A DNA stretch of 64,000 bases from positions 186,001-250,000 of the forward strand of contig NZ_JOAJ01000010.1 in assembly GCF_000720425.1 (NCBI RefSeq), read 5' to 3'. Source of the DNA: Nocardia rhamnosiphila NBRC 108938. Its GTDB lineage: Bacteria > Actinomycetota > Actinomycetes > Mycobacteriales > Mycobacteriaceae. Numbering within the stretch: position 1 is the stretch's first letter; each line of letters begins with the position of its first letter. The notes under the pieces are model-generated. The model saw nothing but the letters and a program-made list of their open reading frames with translations. It ran no database searches and was not told the DNA's origin. Made by a program: the position numbers and the translations under genes. Shown one piece after another: positions 46,238 to 54,956 of this stretch.

Positions 46238-47086
46238 TCAACGGCCCAGTTCGTGCACCACGTTCACGAAACGATCCAGCTCACGTTGCGCCGCATCGGG
46301 AGGCAGCACCGGGACGATACCCAGCAACGTCCGGTGGATGCCCAGTTCCACCAGACGTGCGAGGTCGCCGGGGCCGGGATCGAAGAGAGTGGCGATCACC
46401 GGAACGGGCGGCCGGCCGCGGCGATCGGCGAGCGCCCGCAGTTCGTGAACCCCCCGCTCCAGTTCGGCGAACGGGATACCCACCGGAGCCAGCCAGCCGT
46501 CGGCATGATCGAGAATCCGCTCGTGCGTGGACGGCCCCCAGCCACCCAGCCAGACCGGCGGGCGTGGCCGCTGCACCGGTTTCGGCCAAGAGTAGAGCGG
46601 ATCGAAATCGACGTGCTCGCCGTGGAACTCGGCTTCCTGCCGGGTCCAGATGGCCGTCATGGCGAGCAGCCGTTCCCGCTGCAGGGCGAGCCTGCTGCGC
46701 GGATCGGTTCCGTGATTGCGCATCTCCTCACGCAGCCACCCGGCGCCCACGCCCAGCTCGAACCGCCCGCCCGAGGCCGCGTCCAGGCTCGCCACCTCTT
46801 TGGCCGTGATGATCGGATCACGCTGGACGAGCAGCGCGACAGCGGTGCCGATCCGCAGCCGCTGTGTCGCGGCGGCGGCGAAGGCCAGCGAGATGAACGG
46901 ATCGAAGTTCCGGTAGTAGTCCCGCGGGATATCGCCGCCGGCGGGATACGGCGTTGCGACGGTGACCGGGATATGCGTGTGCTCGGCCACGAACAGCGAT
47001 TCGAAGCCACGGTCCTCGACGGCCCGGGCGAGGTCGGCCGGACCGATACTTTCGTCGGTCACACCCGTGAAGATTCCGATCTGCAT
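46238..47086 (-). CDS. LLM-class F420-dependent oxidoreductase
   Basis: 282 residues from ATG 47086 (MQIGIFTGVTDESIGPADLA). Luciferase-like monooxygenase fold of the F420-binding type: ARAVEDRGFESLFVAEHTHI, IGTAVALLVQRDPIITAKEV, ASGGRFELGVGAGWLREEMR and PPVWLGGWGPSTHERILDHA are characteristic of the TIGR03619-like group. It probably oxidises or reduces a small carbonyl or alcohol using F420; the substrate is unknown. It is divergent from a MerR regulator with a 44-bp intergenic palindrome-bearing promoter, so it is likely its target. F420 is supplied in part by Fgd at the left end of the window. Confidence 0.9.
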   Translation of the reverse strand: MQIGIFTGVTDESIGPADLARAVEDRGFESLFVAEHTHIPVTVATPYPAGGDIPRDYYRNFDPFISLAFAAAATQRLRIGTAVALLVQRDPIITAKEVASLDAASGGRFELGVGAGWLREEMRNHGTDPRSRLALQRERLLAMTAIWTRQEAEFHGEHVDFDPLYSWPKPVQRPRPPVWLGGWGPSTHERILDHADGWLAPVGIPFAELERGVHELRALADRRGRPPVPVIATLFDPGPGDLARLVELGIHRTLLGIVPVLPPDAAQRELDRFVNVVHELGR

Positions 47087-47102
47087 TCGGCTACGGTAAA
47101 CA

Positions 47103-47125
47103 TTGACATCAGCGTCAAGGTCAAG
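47103..47125. promoter_or_regulatory. Candidate MerR operator
   Basis: TTGACATCAGCGTCAAG (47103-47119) holds inverted TTGAC/GTCAA arms 6 bp apart, with GGTCAAG continuing the pattern. MerR regulators bind such palindromes between a widely spaced -35 and -10, here serving divergent genes. Confidence 0.65.
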
Positions 47126-47130
47126 TCGAG

Positions 47131-47559
47131 GTGAGCGATATGCGGATCGGCGAGCTGGCACAACGCACCGGCAGCAGCACGCGAGCCCTGCGGTACTACG
47201 AACGACAGGGCCTGCTGACGGCGGTACGCGGCGGCAACGGTTATCGCGGCTTCGACGAGTCCGCGGTCGGCACCGTGCTCCGTATCCGGGCTCTGCTTTC
47301 CGCGGGACTCACCACCGAGGTGATCCGCCGCGTACTGCCGTGCACCCGCGACGCGATCGGAAGGATCGAGCCCTGCGCGGAAGTCGTCGCGGTCCTGCGG
47401 ACCGAGATCGACCGAATGGATGCGCTGGCCGCGGATCTGGCCCGCTCCCGGGACCTACTCGCCTCGATCCTGCTCGACTCGGGTGTGCCGCTGTCCGGAC
47501 GGGACGCCCGAGCACCCGCGGGCGCCGCCACCGTCGAGGAGCCGATTGCCGGCCATTGA
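47131..47559 (+). CDS. MerR-family regulator
   Basis: 142 residues from GTG 47131. N-terminal winged helix with the canonical MRIGELAQRTGSSTRALRYY and ERQGLLTAVRGGNGYRGF, then a helical effector/dimerisation part (LRTEIDRMDALAADLARSRD). It has only two Cys (CTRDAIGRIEPC), so metal sensing is not excluded but the usual mercury or copper sites are absent. It is divergent from the F420-dependent oxidoreductase over a palindromic operator, so a small-molecule or stress response controlling that enzyme is likely. The C-terminal 20 residues are low-complexity. Confidence 0.9.
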   Translation: MSDMRIGELAQRTGSSTRALRYYERQGLLTAVRGGNGYRGFDESAVGTVLRIRALLSAGLTTEVIRRVLPCTRDAIGRIEPCAEVVAVLRTEIDRMDALAADLARSRDLLASILLDSGVPLSGRDARAPAGAATVEEPIAGH

Positions 47560-47793
47560 TTCCGTCCTCGTGGACTCCGAAGGTGCCGTCCGCCGTTGCG
47601 TCGCGGGCGAGCGCGCCGTCCGAGCACAGATTCAGTGGCCGCACCCCTTCGGCGCGGCACCGATGCCGCGCGACGGGCCTCGGCGATCACACGGGCACGG
47701 CACGCAGCGCGCGGTGCCGACCGTCACCCGCCCACGCGCACCGACCGATACGCGAGCAGTACGACCGCCGTGCGAAGCCGAGGAAGGTGCGGT

Positions 47794-48225
47794 TCAGCGC
47801 AACGCAGCGCCGTACACGTTCTCCACCGCGAGTTCCATGAGGACCCGGCGGTCGGAGACCATGACCGTCCGGTATTCCTCCCAGTCCGGATGTTCGCCCG
47901 CCGCCTTGCGGTAGTAGTCGACCAGCGCTTCCACCTCCGGCCCGTACGGGTCGGTACCGGGGCCGGTGAGGGTGACCGTGCCCTCCGCGGTCGCCCAGGC
48001 CCAACCGTCGGCCCGGGTGACCTCCAGCGCGGCCCGCGGATCACGGCGCAGGTTCACGGTTTTGGCGCGGCCTTCGGTCATCGAGACGTAGATGATCTCG
48101 GCCGTACGGTCGTAGTAGGGGGTAACCGGCGAGAGCTGCGGCAGACCGCTCGATTTGATGGTGGCCAGGACGCCGAGCCGGCTCTCGCTGAGCAGGGTGC
48201 GCGGATCGAACTGTGTGCTCGTCAT
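47794..48225 (-). CDS. PPOX-class flavin/F420-binding protein
   Basis: 143 residues from ATG 48225. Split beta-barrel of the pyridoxamine-phosphate-oxidase-like superfamily: LLSESRLGVLATIKSSGLPQ, LSPVTPYYDRTAEIIYVSMT, GRAKTVNLRRDPRAALEV and a C-terminal LMELAVENVYG. The pattern resembles the Rv1155 group that binds coenzyme F420. It converges on the MerR gene and is divergent from the dioxygenase, suggesting a small F420-related block with the LLM oxidoreductase. Substrate unknown; F420 rather than FMN binding is inferred from family resemblance. Confidence 0.85.
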   Translation of the reverse strand: MTSTQFDPRTLLSESRLGVLATIKSSGLPQLSPVTPYYDRTAEIIYVSMTEGRAKTVNLRRDPRAALEVTRADGWAWATAEGTVTLTGPGTDPYGPEVEALVDYYRKAAGEHPDWEEYRTVMVSDRRVLMELAVENVYGAALR

Positions 48226-48408
48226 ATCCCGGTCCAAGTCGGCGGGACGGAACGGTATTCCGGAACCGATGGAAATGCGGGCCACCGGCACAGATCGGCT
48301 CGGCGCTCGGGCGGACGAAGCACAGCGGGTGCTGTCGTGCCGGGCATGCGCGCCCCGCGTGCGGGAAAATCACTGGCGCGAGGTATCGGCACCGGCTGCA
48401 ATAGGCCC

Positions 48409-49185
48409 GTGCTCGACGACGTACAGGTGGCCTCGTTCATCGACAACGGATATGTCCATGTCCCCGACGCGTTTCCGCGCGCACTCGCCGAGGAGTGCCG
48501 CACGATCATCTGGCGGGATTTGCATGCCTCCCCCGACGACCCCGCCGGCTGGCCCACCCCCGCGGCCTTCCGGCCGGATTACACGAGCGCGCCCTTTGTC
48601 TCCGCCGCGGCCACCCCGCGGCTGTGCTCGGCCTACGATGCGCTCGTCGGTCCCGGGCGCTGGGCGCCACGCCGTAGTCTCGGCGGTTTCGTGATCCGCT
48701 TTCCGGGTCAGGAGACGGCCGTCCTCGACGGCTGGCATGTCGACGCGAGTTTCCCCGGCCCCGATTCGTCGCCCACCGATTATCTGAGCTGGCGCATCAA
48801 TATCCATTCGAGGAATCGAGCGCTACTGATGCTGTTCCTGTTCTCCGATACCGGCGAGCGGGAGGCGCCCACCCGGCTGCGGGTGGGCTCGCACAGAGAG
48901 GTGGCCCGGATACTCGAACCGGAAGGCGACGCCGGTCTCGACGCCCGCGAGCTCGCCGCCCGGGCCGACCCGGCCACCGCCGGTCTCCCGACCGCCCACG
49001 CCACCGGCCGCGCCGGCGATGTCTACCTCTGCCACCCGTTCCTGGTCCACGCGGGTCAGCCGAACCGTGGGTCCCACCCCCGATTCCTCGCTCAGCCCAA
49101 CCTCGAGCCGGCCCAACCGTTGCGTATCACCGGACCCGGACCGTTCTCGGCGGTCGAGACGGCGATCCGGGCCGCGATAGGGTGA
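48409..49185 (+). CDS. Phytanoyl-CoA dioxygenase-like Fe(II)/2-oxoglutarate oxygenase
   Basis: 258 residues from GTG 48409 (an ATG at 48349 would add 20). Double-stranded beta-helix fold: VASFIDNGYVHVPDAFPRAL at the N-terminus, the metal motif WHVDASF (His-x-Asp), and the distal His in CHPFLVHAGQPN followed by Arg in SHPRFLAQ, which would bind 2-oxoglutarate. Members hydroxylate small metabolites in lipid and secondary metabolism. The substrate is unknown. It is divergent from the PPOX protein, and 54 bp before the Uma2 gene. Confidence 0.85.
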   Translation: MLDDVQVASFIDNGYVHVPDAFPRALAEECRTIIWRDLHASPDDPAGWPTPAAFRPDYTSAPFVSAAATPRLCSAYDALVGPGRWAPRRSLGGFVIRFPGQETAVLDGWHVDASFPGPDSSPTDYLSWRINIHSRNRALLMLFLFSDTGEREAPTRLRVGSHREVARILEPEGDAGLDARELAARADPATAGLPTAHATGRAGDVYLCHPFLVHAGQPNRGSHPRFLAQPNLEPAQPLRITGPGPFSAVETAIRAAIG

Positions 49186-49239
49186 CCGAGTCCGGATCGA
49201 TGTGGCGAATACGGGCCTGACCAGGCATACGATGGTGCC

Positions 49240-49893
49240 ATGTCGCTGCCGCACACCGAACGGCCCGAGCTTCCCGAGTACATGACATGGGAGGAACTCG
49301 AGCAGCTACCCGAAGAGATCGCCGAGCAGATCGAGCTGTGGGACGGGCGCGTGGTATGGCTGCGCCGTGGACCCATGGAGCACCAAGCTTTCAGCCGCCG
49401 CCTGACGAACGCACTCGAAAGCTGCGCCCGGAAGACCATGTCAGCAGACCCGCAACATTGCTGGCGGGTCGAATCCGAGACCAACGTATTTCTGGGCAGT
49501 CACGGTAAGTCCGACTTCTTGACCCCGGACTTCCTGGTGTGCCGGTGTCCGAAGACGCCGTTCGAGGATACTCGCGCAAATACAACGCTGCTGGTCGGCG
49601 AGGTTCTGTCACCGTCGAATACCCAAACCGACATGGAGGCGAAAAAAGGCCGGTACGCAAGCGCAGGCATCCCTTGGTACTGGGAGGTCACCTTGGCCCG
49701 GGAAGTGAGCGCGATAGCAACGGTTCGCGCCTACGGGCTGGAGACCGGCCCCGGGCGACTGCCCGGAGGCGTACGCCCGCTCCGGTCGGCCAACTATCTC
49801 CTCGCCGGCGAATGGAGCCCGGGGGACCCGGACGGCATACGCATCGAATTCCCCTTCCCCATAACCATTTCGTGGACGGAACTCGAATACTGA
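49240..49893 (+). CDS. Uma2-family putative endonuclease (DUF820)
   Basis: 217 residues from ATG 49240. The N-terminus has MTWEELEQLPEEIAEQIELW as in Uma2/DUF820 proteins. PD-(D/E)xK nuclease residues are visible: Asp in LTPDFLVC, Glu in LLVGEVLSPSN, Lys in EAKKGRYASAGIPWYWEV, and the YWEV motif that gives the family its tell-tale. Many copies occur in actinobacteria and cyanobacteria; proposed to come from a transposable nuclease, but function is not demonstrated. The codon use is somewhat less GC-biased than its neighbours, consistent with recent acquisition. Confidence 0.9.
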   Translation: MSLPHTERPELPEYMTWEELEQLPEEIAEQIELWDGRVVWLRRGPMEHQAFSRRLTNALESCARKTMSADPQHCWRVESETNVFLGSHGKSDFLTPDFLVCRCPKTPFEDTRANTTLLVGEVLSPSNTQTDMEAKKGRYASAGIPWYWEVTLAREVSAIATVRAYGLETGPGRLPGGVRPLRSANYLLAGEWSPGDPDGIRIEFPFPITISWTELEY

Positions 49894-49952
49894 TTCCGGT
49901 CCCGGCCGCGCGGTGATCCCCCTCTGGACGAACCACCACGCGACCGGGCCTT

Positions 49953-49990
49953 CCGCACCCCACCCGGGCGCACGGATGAGTGGGGTGCGG
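49953..49990. terminator. Convergent terminator hairpin
   Basis: CCGCACCCCAC (49953-49963) and GTGGGGTGCGG (49980-49990), 11-bp stem with a 16-base loop, between the ends of the Uma2 gene (plus) and the acyl-CoA dehydrogenase gene (minus). Confidence 0.6.
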
Positions 49991-49995
49991 TCCGA

Positions 49996-51141
49996 TCAGG
50001 GTTTCGTCGCCGCGATATAGCGCGCGAGATGATCGGAGCTGGAACCGAATTCGTATTCGATTGCGGTGAGGCGCTTGAAATAGTGACCGATGGCCAATTC
50101 CTCGGTCATACCCATCGCACCGTGCAGCTGGACCGAATTCTGGCCGATGAAACGGGTCGCCCGGCCGATCGTCACCTTGGCGGCCGAAACCGCTCGGGCT
50201 CGCTCGGCGGGTTCGGCTTCCACGGCGTACGCGGCCAGATAGGCGGCGGCGATACTCTGCTCGAGTTCGATCAGCATATCGACCATCCGGTGTTGTAGCG
50301 CCTGGAAACTGCTGATCGGAACTCCGAACTGCTGCCGCTGCCTGGTGTATTCGACGGTATCGTCGAGGACCTTGCGCATCAGGCCGACGGCTTCCGAGGC
50401 AACCGCCGCGATCGCCTCGTCGATGGTGGCGTCGATGGCGGGCCAGGCCCGGCCCTCCTCGCCCAGGAGCGCGCCCGCGGGCACCCGGAAGTTCTCCATG
50501 GTGAGGTCGGCGGCGACGCGGTCGTCGATGGTGCGGTACTGGTGCACCTCGAGGCCGGCCGGCGGCGAAGCGGGATCGAATTCCACCAGGAACAGCGAGA
50601 TCCCGTCCTGATCGCGACGCTCTCCGGAGGTGCGCGCGGAGATGATCAGATGCGTTGCGACGGGCACGCCGGTGACCACGATCTTCGATCCGTCGAGCAC
50701 CCAGTCGTCCCCGTCACGACGTGCGGTCGTCGAAACATCGTGGCGCACTTCGCCGGACTGCGGTTCGAGCGCGGCGAAGGCGGACCGGACGTCACCGCTC
50801 GCGATGCCCCGCAGCAGCTCCCCGGCCTGCTCGCCACCCGAGCGGCGCAGCAGACCGCCGCCGACCACCACGGTGTCGACATAGGGTTCGACGACCAGGG
50901 CGCGGCCCAGCTCCTCGGCGATGATCATGCCTTCGATCGGGCCGCCGCCCGAACCCCCGGATTCCTCCGGCAGGGTCAGGCCCAGGACATCCAGCTCGGC
51001 CAGCCCGCGCCAGATCTCTGGCTGCCAGCCGGGACCGGATTTGACCGCGGTACGGCTTTTCACCAGGTCGTATCGGGCGGCGAGAAAACCGGAGACCGCG
51101 TCGCGCAGCATCTGCTGTTCGTCGGTGAAGGTGAAGTCCAT
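49996..51141 (-). CDS. Acyl-CoA dehydrogenase, likely partner subunit
   Basis: 381 residues, complete acyl-CoA dehydrogenase fold: LTLPEESGGSGGGPIEGMII, substrate/FAD segment ASPPAGLEVHQYRTIDDRVA, GVPISSFQALQHRMVDMLIE, QLHGAMGMTEELAIGHYFKR. Where catalytic subunits have a Y-x-G-x-x-E-I motif, this one has YEFGSSSDHLARYI with no Glu, so it may be the non-catalytic or FAD-binding half of a two-subunit enzyme such as the steroid-type FadE pairs. Its ATG overlaps the stop of the upstream dehydrogenase gene (TGATG). Function in lipid or side-chain beta-oxidation is probable; substrate unknown. Confidence 0.92.
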   Translation of the reverse strand: MDFTFTDEQQMLRDAVSGFLAARYDLVKSRTAVKSGPGWQPEIWRGLAELDVLGLTLPEESGGSGGGPIEGMIIAEELGRALVVEPYVDTVVVGGGLLRRSGGEQAGELLRGIASGDVRSAFAALEPQSGEVRHDVSTTARRDGDDWVLDGSKIVVTGVPVATHLIISARTSGERRDQDGISLFLVEFDPASPPAGLEVHQYRTIDDRVAADLTMENFRVPAGALLGEEGRAWPAIDATIDEAIAAVASEAVGLMRKVLDDTVEYTRQRQQFGVPISSFQALQHRMVDMLIELEQSIAAAYLAAYAVEAEPAERARAVSAAKVTIGRATRFIGQNSVQLHGAMGMTEELAIGHYFKRLTAIEYEFGSSSDHLARYIAATKP

Positions 51142-52373
51142 CAGAGCCCCAATGCTGCCTTGGCGAGGATATTTCGCTGGATTTCGTTACTGCCCGCGTA
51201 GATCGAACCGGCGCGATCGTTGAAATAGCGCAGCGGCGCGACGGCCTGCCAGTCGGCGCCGCTGAGGTAACCGTCGGCGGGCGGGGTGTACTCGGCGATC
51301 GGGCCGCCGGGCGCGGTGGCGTGCGGCTGGTAGACCCGGCCGCGGGGTCCGGCGGCGGTGAGCGCGAGTTCGGTGAGCTGCTGGCTGAGCTCGGTGGACA
51401 GGATCTTCAGCATGGACGAGGAGGTGCCCAGATCCTTGCCCTGGGCCATGGCGGCCAGGGTGCGGAATTCCAGTACCTCCAGTACCTCGGTGCGGATCCG
51501 CGCGTCCGCCAGCTGCGCCGCGAAATGCGGGTCCTCGCTGAGCGGGTTGCCGTCGCGTCCGGGCTGTCCGGCCGCGGCGGTGGCGATGTTCTGGGCCATG
51601 GCCTGCAGTGCCGGGGCCATGGCCCCGCCGCCGCGCTCGTGGACGAGCAGGTATTTGGCGACGGTCCAGCCGTCGTCGATCTGCCCGAGCACATTGCTCT
51701 TGGGCACCCGCACATTGTCGAAGAAGATCTGATTCTGGACCTGCTCGCCCGAGCTCATCACCAGCGGCCGGATCTCGATTCCGGGCGCGGTCATATCCAT
51801 CAGCAAGAAGGTGATGCCCTGCTGTTTCTTGCCCGCGCGCGAGGTGCGGACCAGCGCGAAGATCCAGTTCGCCTCGGTGGCGTGGGTGGTCCATATCTTG
51901 CTACCGGAGCAGATGAGGTCGTCGCCGTCGGAGATCGCGGACATGTTCAACGCGGCGAGGTCGGACCCGGCTTCGGGCTCGGAGTATCCCTGACAGAAGA
52001 AGACCTCACCGGTGAGGATGCGGGGCAGGAAGTAGTTCTTCTGCTCGTCGGTACCGAACGCGATCAGGGCCGGGGCGACCATCCGGATCCCCATCGGCGA
52101 CAGCGCGGGGGCGCCGGCCAGGGTCAGTTCCCGGCTGAATATGTAGTGCTGGGTGAGCGACCAGTCGCAGCCGCCGTACTCGACCGGCCAGTGCGGCGCC
52201 GCCCAACCCCGCTCGTGCAGGATGCGCTGCCATTCCAGGCTCGCCTCGTGATCGGAGTAGACACTGGTCATCAGCCGGCCCGCGGTACTCACCTCGGGCG
52301 TCAGCTTCTCGGCCAGGAACGTTCGTACCTCGTCTCGGAAGGCCCGTTCGCCCTCCGACCAGTCGTAATCCAT
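51141..52373 (-). CDS. Acyl-CoA dehydrogenase, likely catalytic subunit
   Basis: 410 residues from ATG 52373. Full fold with FCQGYSEPEAGSDLAALNMS (the substrate loop), IWTTHATEANWIFALVRTSR, VPKSNVLGQIDDGWTVAKYL and the C-terminal IYAGSNEIQRNILAKAAL, where the Glu of GSNEIQ is the usual base position in some family members. It overlaps the second dehydrogenase gene by one base. Such pairs form alpha2beta2 enzymes in cholesterol and bile-acid degradation in mycobacteria; no KstR-like motif is seen in the short upstream region, so a steroid role is not supported by sequence alone. Confidence 0.92.
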   Translation of the reverse strand: MDYDWSEGERAFRDEVRTFLAEKLTPEVSTAGRLMTSVYSDHEASLEWQRILHERGWAAPHWPVEYGGCDWSLTQHYIFSRELTLAGAPALSPMGIRMVAPALIAFGTDEQKNYFLPRILTGEVFFCQGYSEPEAGSDLAALNMSAISDGDDLICSGSKIWTTHATEANWIFALVRTSRAGKKQQGITFLLMDMTAPGIEIRPLVMSSGEQVQNQIFFDNVRVPKSNVLGQIDDGWTVAKYLLVHERGGGAMAPALQAMAQNIATAAAGQPGRDGNPLSEDPHFAAQLADARIRTEVLEVLEFRTLAAMAQGKDLGTSSSMLKILSTELSQQLTELALTAAGPRGRVYQPHATAPGGPIAEYTPPADGYLSGADWQAVAPLRYFNDRAGSIYAGSNEIQRNILAKAALGL

Positions 52374-52507
52374 ACACGCTCCCGAAGGCTTCATGCGTCG
52401 TCGCAGCAGGTCCGGCGACTACCGGTGCTAGTGCGAATGTAGCCAGGTCACCGGCACCGCGTCAAACTGACGGCATATGCCATCAAAGCTTCGGGAAATC
52501 CTCCGGA

Positions 52508-53062
52508 CTAGTCCCGGCAATCCTCGAAAATCGCCTTCGCGTACCCCACTGATTGATAGACATAGTCGTAGGCCCAGCGCGGCACCGACAGCCGCGGACG
52601 GGTGTCCACGAACAGCAGTTGCCCGTCCCAGCACTTCCCCAGAACGAACCTGGCCCGGGATATGTGCGGGGTGAAGGTGACCACGATGACCCGCTCCCAC
52701 CCGTGCTTGCGCGCCTGATCGGCGAGATAACGTCCCTCACCCCGCGTCGTCCGTGGCGAGGGATCGAAGCAGACCACTTCGAAGCTGTATCCGCCGTGAC
52801 AGATCCGGTTCACCAGGGGGCTGTCCTCGTAGGGGTTGGAGATCAGCACCCGCGGCGCGTATCCCGCGCGGGCCAGCCCGAGCCCCAGCTCTTCCCGTCC
52901 GTCGTGGGCACCGCCGAGCACCAGGATCGCATCGGCGGGCGCGGGCTCCTCACGCTGCGGGCTCACATAGACCGGCCACAGTCCGAAGACCAGCACGACG
53001 ACAGAGACCACTCCCGCGGCGAGGACGAGTCGGCGGCGCACTGCCGCGATCCTAACGGGCAC
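52508..53062 (-). CDS. YdcF/DUF218-like membrane protein
   Basis: 184 residues from GTG 53062 (start inferred; the frame stays open upstream through the repeat region, where it is unlikely to be coding). One N-terminal transmembrane helix (RRRLVLAAGVVSVVVLVFGL), then the DUF218/YdcF alpha/beta domain: ADAILVLGGAHDGREELGLG, ARAGYAPRVLISNPYEDSPL, RTTRGEGRYLADQARKHGWE and VIVVTFTPHISRARFVLGKC. YdcF relatives bind nucleotides or act on cell-envelope sugars (ElyC/SanA). The role here is unknown. The 36-bp minisatellite begins 72 bp upstream of the start. Confidence 0.75.
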   Translation of the reverse strand: MPVRIAAVRRRLVLAAGVVSVVVLVFGLWPVYVSPQREEPAPADAILVLGGAHDGREELGLGLARAGYAPRVLISNPYEDSPLVNRICHGGYSFEVVCFDPSPRTTRGEGRYLADQARKHGWERVIVVTFTPHISRARFVLGKCWDGQLLFVDTRPRLSVPRWAYDYVYQSVGYAKAIFEDCRD

Positions 53063-53133
53063 GGTCCATCCACAGAGATCCACAGGACGCGTATGCCCGG
53101 CCGAAAGCGCGGCACGCGGACCGGACACAGCCG

Positions 53134-53369
53134 GAGCGAACGCGAAGGCACCCAGGAAGCGCACGACCGGAGCGAACCCGGAGGTACGCAAAGAGCGCAC
53201 GACCGGAGCGAACCCGGAGGTACGCAAAGAGCGCACGACCGGAGCGAACCCGGAGGTACGCAAAGAGCGCACGGCCGGAGCGAACCCGGAGGTACGCAAA
53301 GAGCGCACGGCCGGAGCGAATGCGGAGGTACGCAAAGAGCGCACGGCCGGAGCGAATGCGGAGGTACGC
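53134..53369. repeat. 36-bp minisatellite, six copies plus a partial
   Basis: Copies start at 53134, 53170, 53206, 53242, 53278, 53314 and a partial at 53350. The common unit is GAGCGAACCCGGAGGTACGC followed by AAAGAGCGCACGACCG. Copy 1 is diverged; copies 2-6 differ only at GACCG/GGCCG and CCCGG/TGCGG. Because 36 is a multiple of three, every reading frame stays open through it. The unit core matches the repeat at 26.4-26.6 kb. It lies between the YdcF-like gene and udg. Confidence 0.95.
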
Positions 53370-53478
53370 CCTGGTCAGCGCTGTTCGGCGATCCGCGTCG
53401 CCCGGTGTACATCTGCTGTTGCCCGGTACCTCGCCTCGGTTTTCTGGTGTGTGCACCGGCGGGGATTACCAATCGATC

Positions 53479-54801
53479 ATGCGATGCACAGTCTTCGGAA
53501 CCGGGTACCTGGGGGCCACGCACGCAGCGTGTATGGCCGAGCTCGGACACGATGTGATCGGGGTCGATATCGATCCGGGCAAAGTCGCGAAACTCTCCGA
53601 CGGTGTCACTCCTTTCTACGAACCCGGCCTCGAGGCGGTGCTGCGCCGCAATCTCGACGCGGGCCGGCTCAGGTTCACCACCTCCTATGCCGAGGCGGCC
53701 GAGCACGCCGACGTCCATTTCCTCGGGGTCGGCACTCCGCAGAAGAAGGGTGAGTACGCCGCCGACCTGAAATATGTGCACGCGGTCGTGGATACGCTCG
53801 CACCGCTCATCACCCGCCCGTCGGTGATCATCGGCAAGTCCACGGTCCCGGTGGGGACCGCCGCCGAACTCGGTCGCCGCGCCCGCGCCCTCGCCGCGGT
53901 GGACGTGGAGGTCGCCTGGAATCCCGAATTCCTGCGTGAGGGCTTCGCGGTCAACGACACCCTGCGGCCGGACCGGCTGGTGCTCGGCGTGGACGAGCAG
54001 CGGGAGCGGTCGGCCTGGGTGCGCGAGGTGGTGGAGGAGCTGTACGCGGAGCTACTGGCTGCCGAGGTCCCCTTCCTGCTCACCGATCTGGCCACCGCGG
54101 AACTGGTCAAGGTGTCCGCCAACGCGTTCCTGGCGACCAAGATCTCCTTCATCAACGCGGTGTCCGAGGTGTGCGAAGCGACCGGTGCCGATGTCACGGT
54201 GCTGGCCGACGCTCTCGGTTACGACGCCCGTATCGGCCGCCGCTTCCTCAACGCCGGGGTCGGCTTCGGCGGCGGCTGCCTGCCCAAGGACATTCGCGCC
54301 TTCATGGCCCGGGCCGGGGAACTCGGCGCCGACCACGCGCTGGCCTTCCTGCGCGAGGTCGACAACATCAATATGCGACGCCGCACCAAGATGGTGGATA
54401 TGGCGGCCCGTGCCTGCGGCGGGTCACTGCTCGGCGCGAACGTGGCGGTGCTCGGCGCGGCGTTCAAACCCGAATCCGACGACGTGCGCGACTCGCCCGC
54501 GCTGAACGTGGCCGGCATGATCCAGCTGCACGGCGCGGTCGTCACCGTCTTCGACCCGAAGGCTCTGGAGAACTCCCGTCGCGTCTTTCCCACACTGAAC
54601 TACGCCACCTCGGTGGTGGAAGCCTGCGAACGCGCCGATGTGGTGCTGGTGCTCACCGAATGGAACGAATTCGTGCAGTTGCGCCCGCAGGACCTGGACC
54701 CCGTGGTGCGGGCACGCTCGATCATCGACGGTCGCAATTGTCTCGATCGGGCCGCCTGGCGCTCGGCCGGATGGGTGTACGCGGGGCTGGGCACCCCGTA
54801 G
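53479..54801 (+). CDS. udg: UDP-glucose 6-dehydrogenase
   Basis: 440 residues from ATG 53479. NAD-dependent four-electron oxidation of UDP-glucose to UDP-glucuronate. Rossmann start MRCTVFGTGYLGATHAACMA; GKSTVPVGTAAELG; WNPEFLREGFAVND; catalytic Cys in GFGGGCLPKDIRAFM; C-terminal LGAAFKPESDDVRDSPALNV and LTEWNEF, all family signatures. The mycobacterial orthologue is udgA (Rv0322), and dcd (Rv0321) is nearby there; dcd is at the right end of this window. The product feeds polysaccharide and capsule synthesis. The start is just past the minisatellite. Confidence 0.95.
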   Translation: MRCTVFGTGYLGATHAACMAELGHDVIGVDIDPGKVAKLSDGVTPFYEPGLEAVLRRNLDAGRLRFTTSYAEAAEHADVHFLGVGTPQKKGEYAADLKYVHAVVDTLAPLITRPSVIIGKSTVPVGTAAELGRRARALAAVDVEVAWNPEFLREGFAVNDTLRPDRLVLGVDEQRERSAWVREVVEELYAELLAAEVPFLLTDLATAELVKVSANAFLATKISFINAVSEVCEATGADVTVLADALGYDARIGRRFLNAGVGFGGGCLPKDIRAFMARAGELGADHALAFLREVDNINMRRRTKMVDMAARACGGSLLGANVAVLGAAFKPESDDVRDSPALNVAGMIQLHGAVVTVFDPKALENSRRVFPTLNYATSVVEACERADVVLVLTEWNEFVQLRPQDLDPVVRARSIIDGRNCLDRAAWRSAGWVYAGLGTP

Positions 54802-54956
54802 CATCGTGGGGCCGGTCCGCGCACGCCGGTGGCTGCTGCCTCCCGCGGCGACGGGACCGGGCGGTAGTGTCGGAAGAGTGGTTCGGGGGATGAGCCGTCA
54901 CCATCGACCGGGCGACGCTCGCAGATCGTGAAGCGGGAAGTACGGATGGGCTGCCG

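Noticed and set aside
47560..47793. Possible coding sequence between MerR and the PPOX gene
   Set aside because: Open frames exist but translate to Arg/Pro-rich sequence without start signals or family features; no hairpin is obvious either.
52374..52507. KstR or other steroid-regulon operator before the acyl-CoA dehydrogenase pair
   Set aside because: I looked for AACNNGTT-type palindromes and saw none, so a steroid link is not supported by the sequence.
53063..53344. Repeat read as an N-terminal extension of the YdcF-like protein (RSLRTSGFAPVV units)
   Set aside because: The unit length is a multiple of three, so any frame stays open; a GTG next to the membrane helix is a better start, and homologues lack such an extension.
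53134..53369. 36-bp repeats considered as a CRISPR array
   Set aside because: The copies are directly adjacent with no unique spacers, and no cas genes are in the window.
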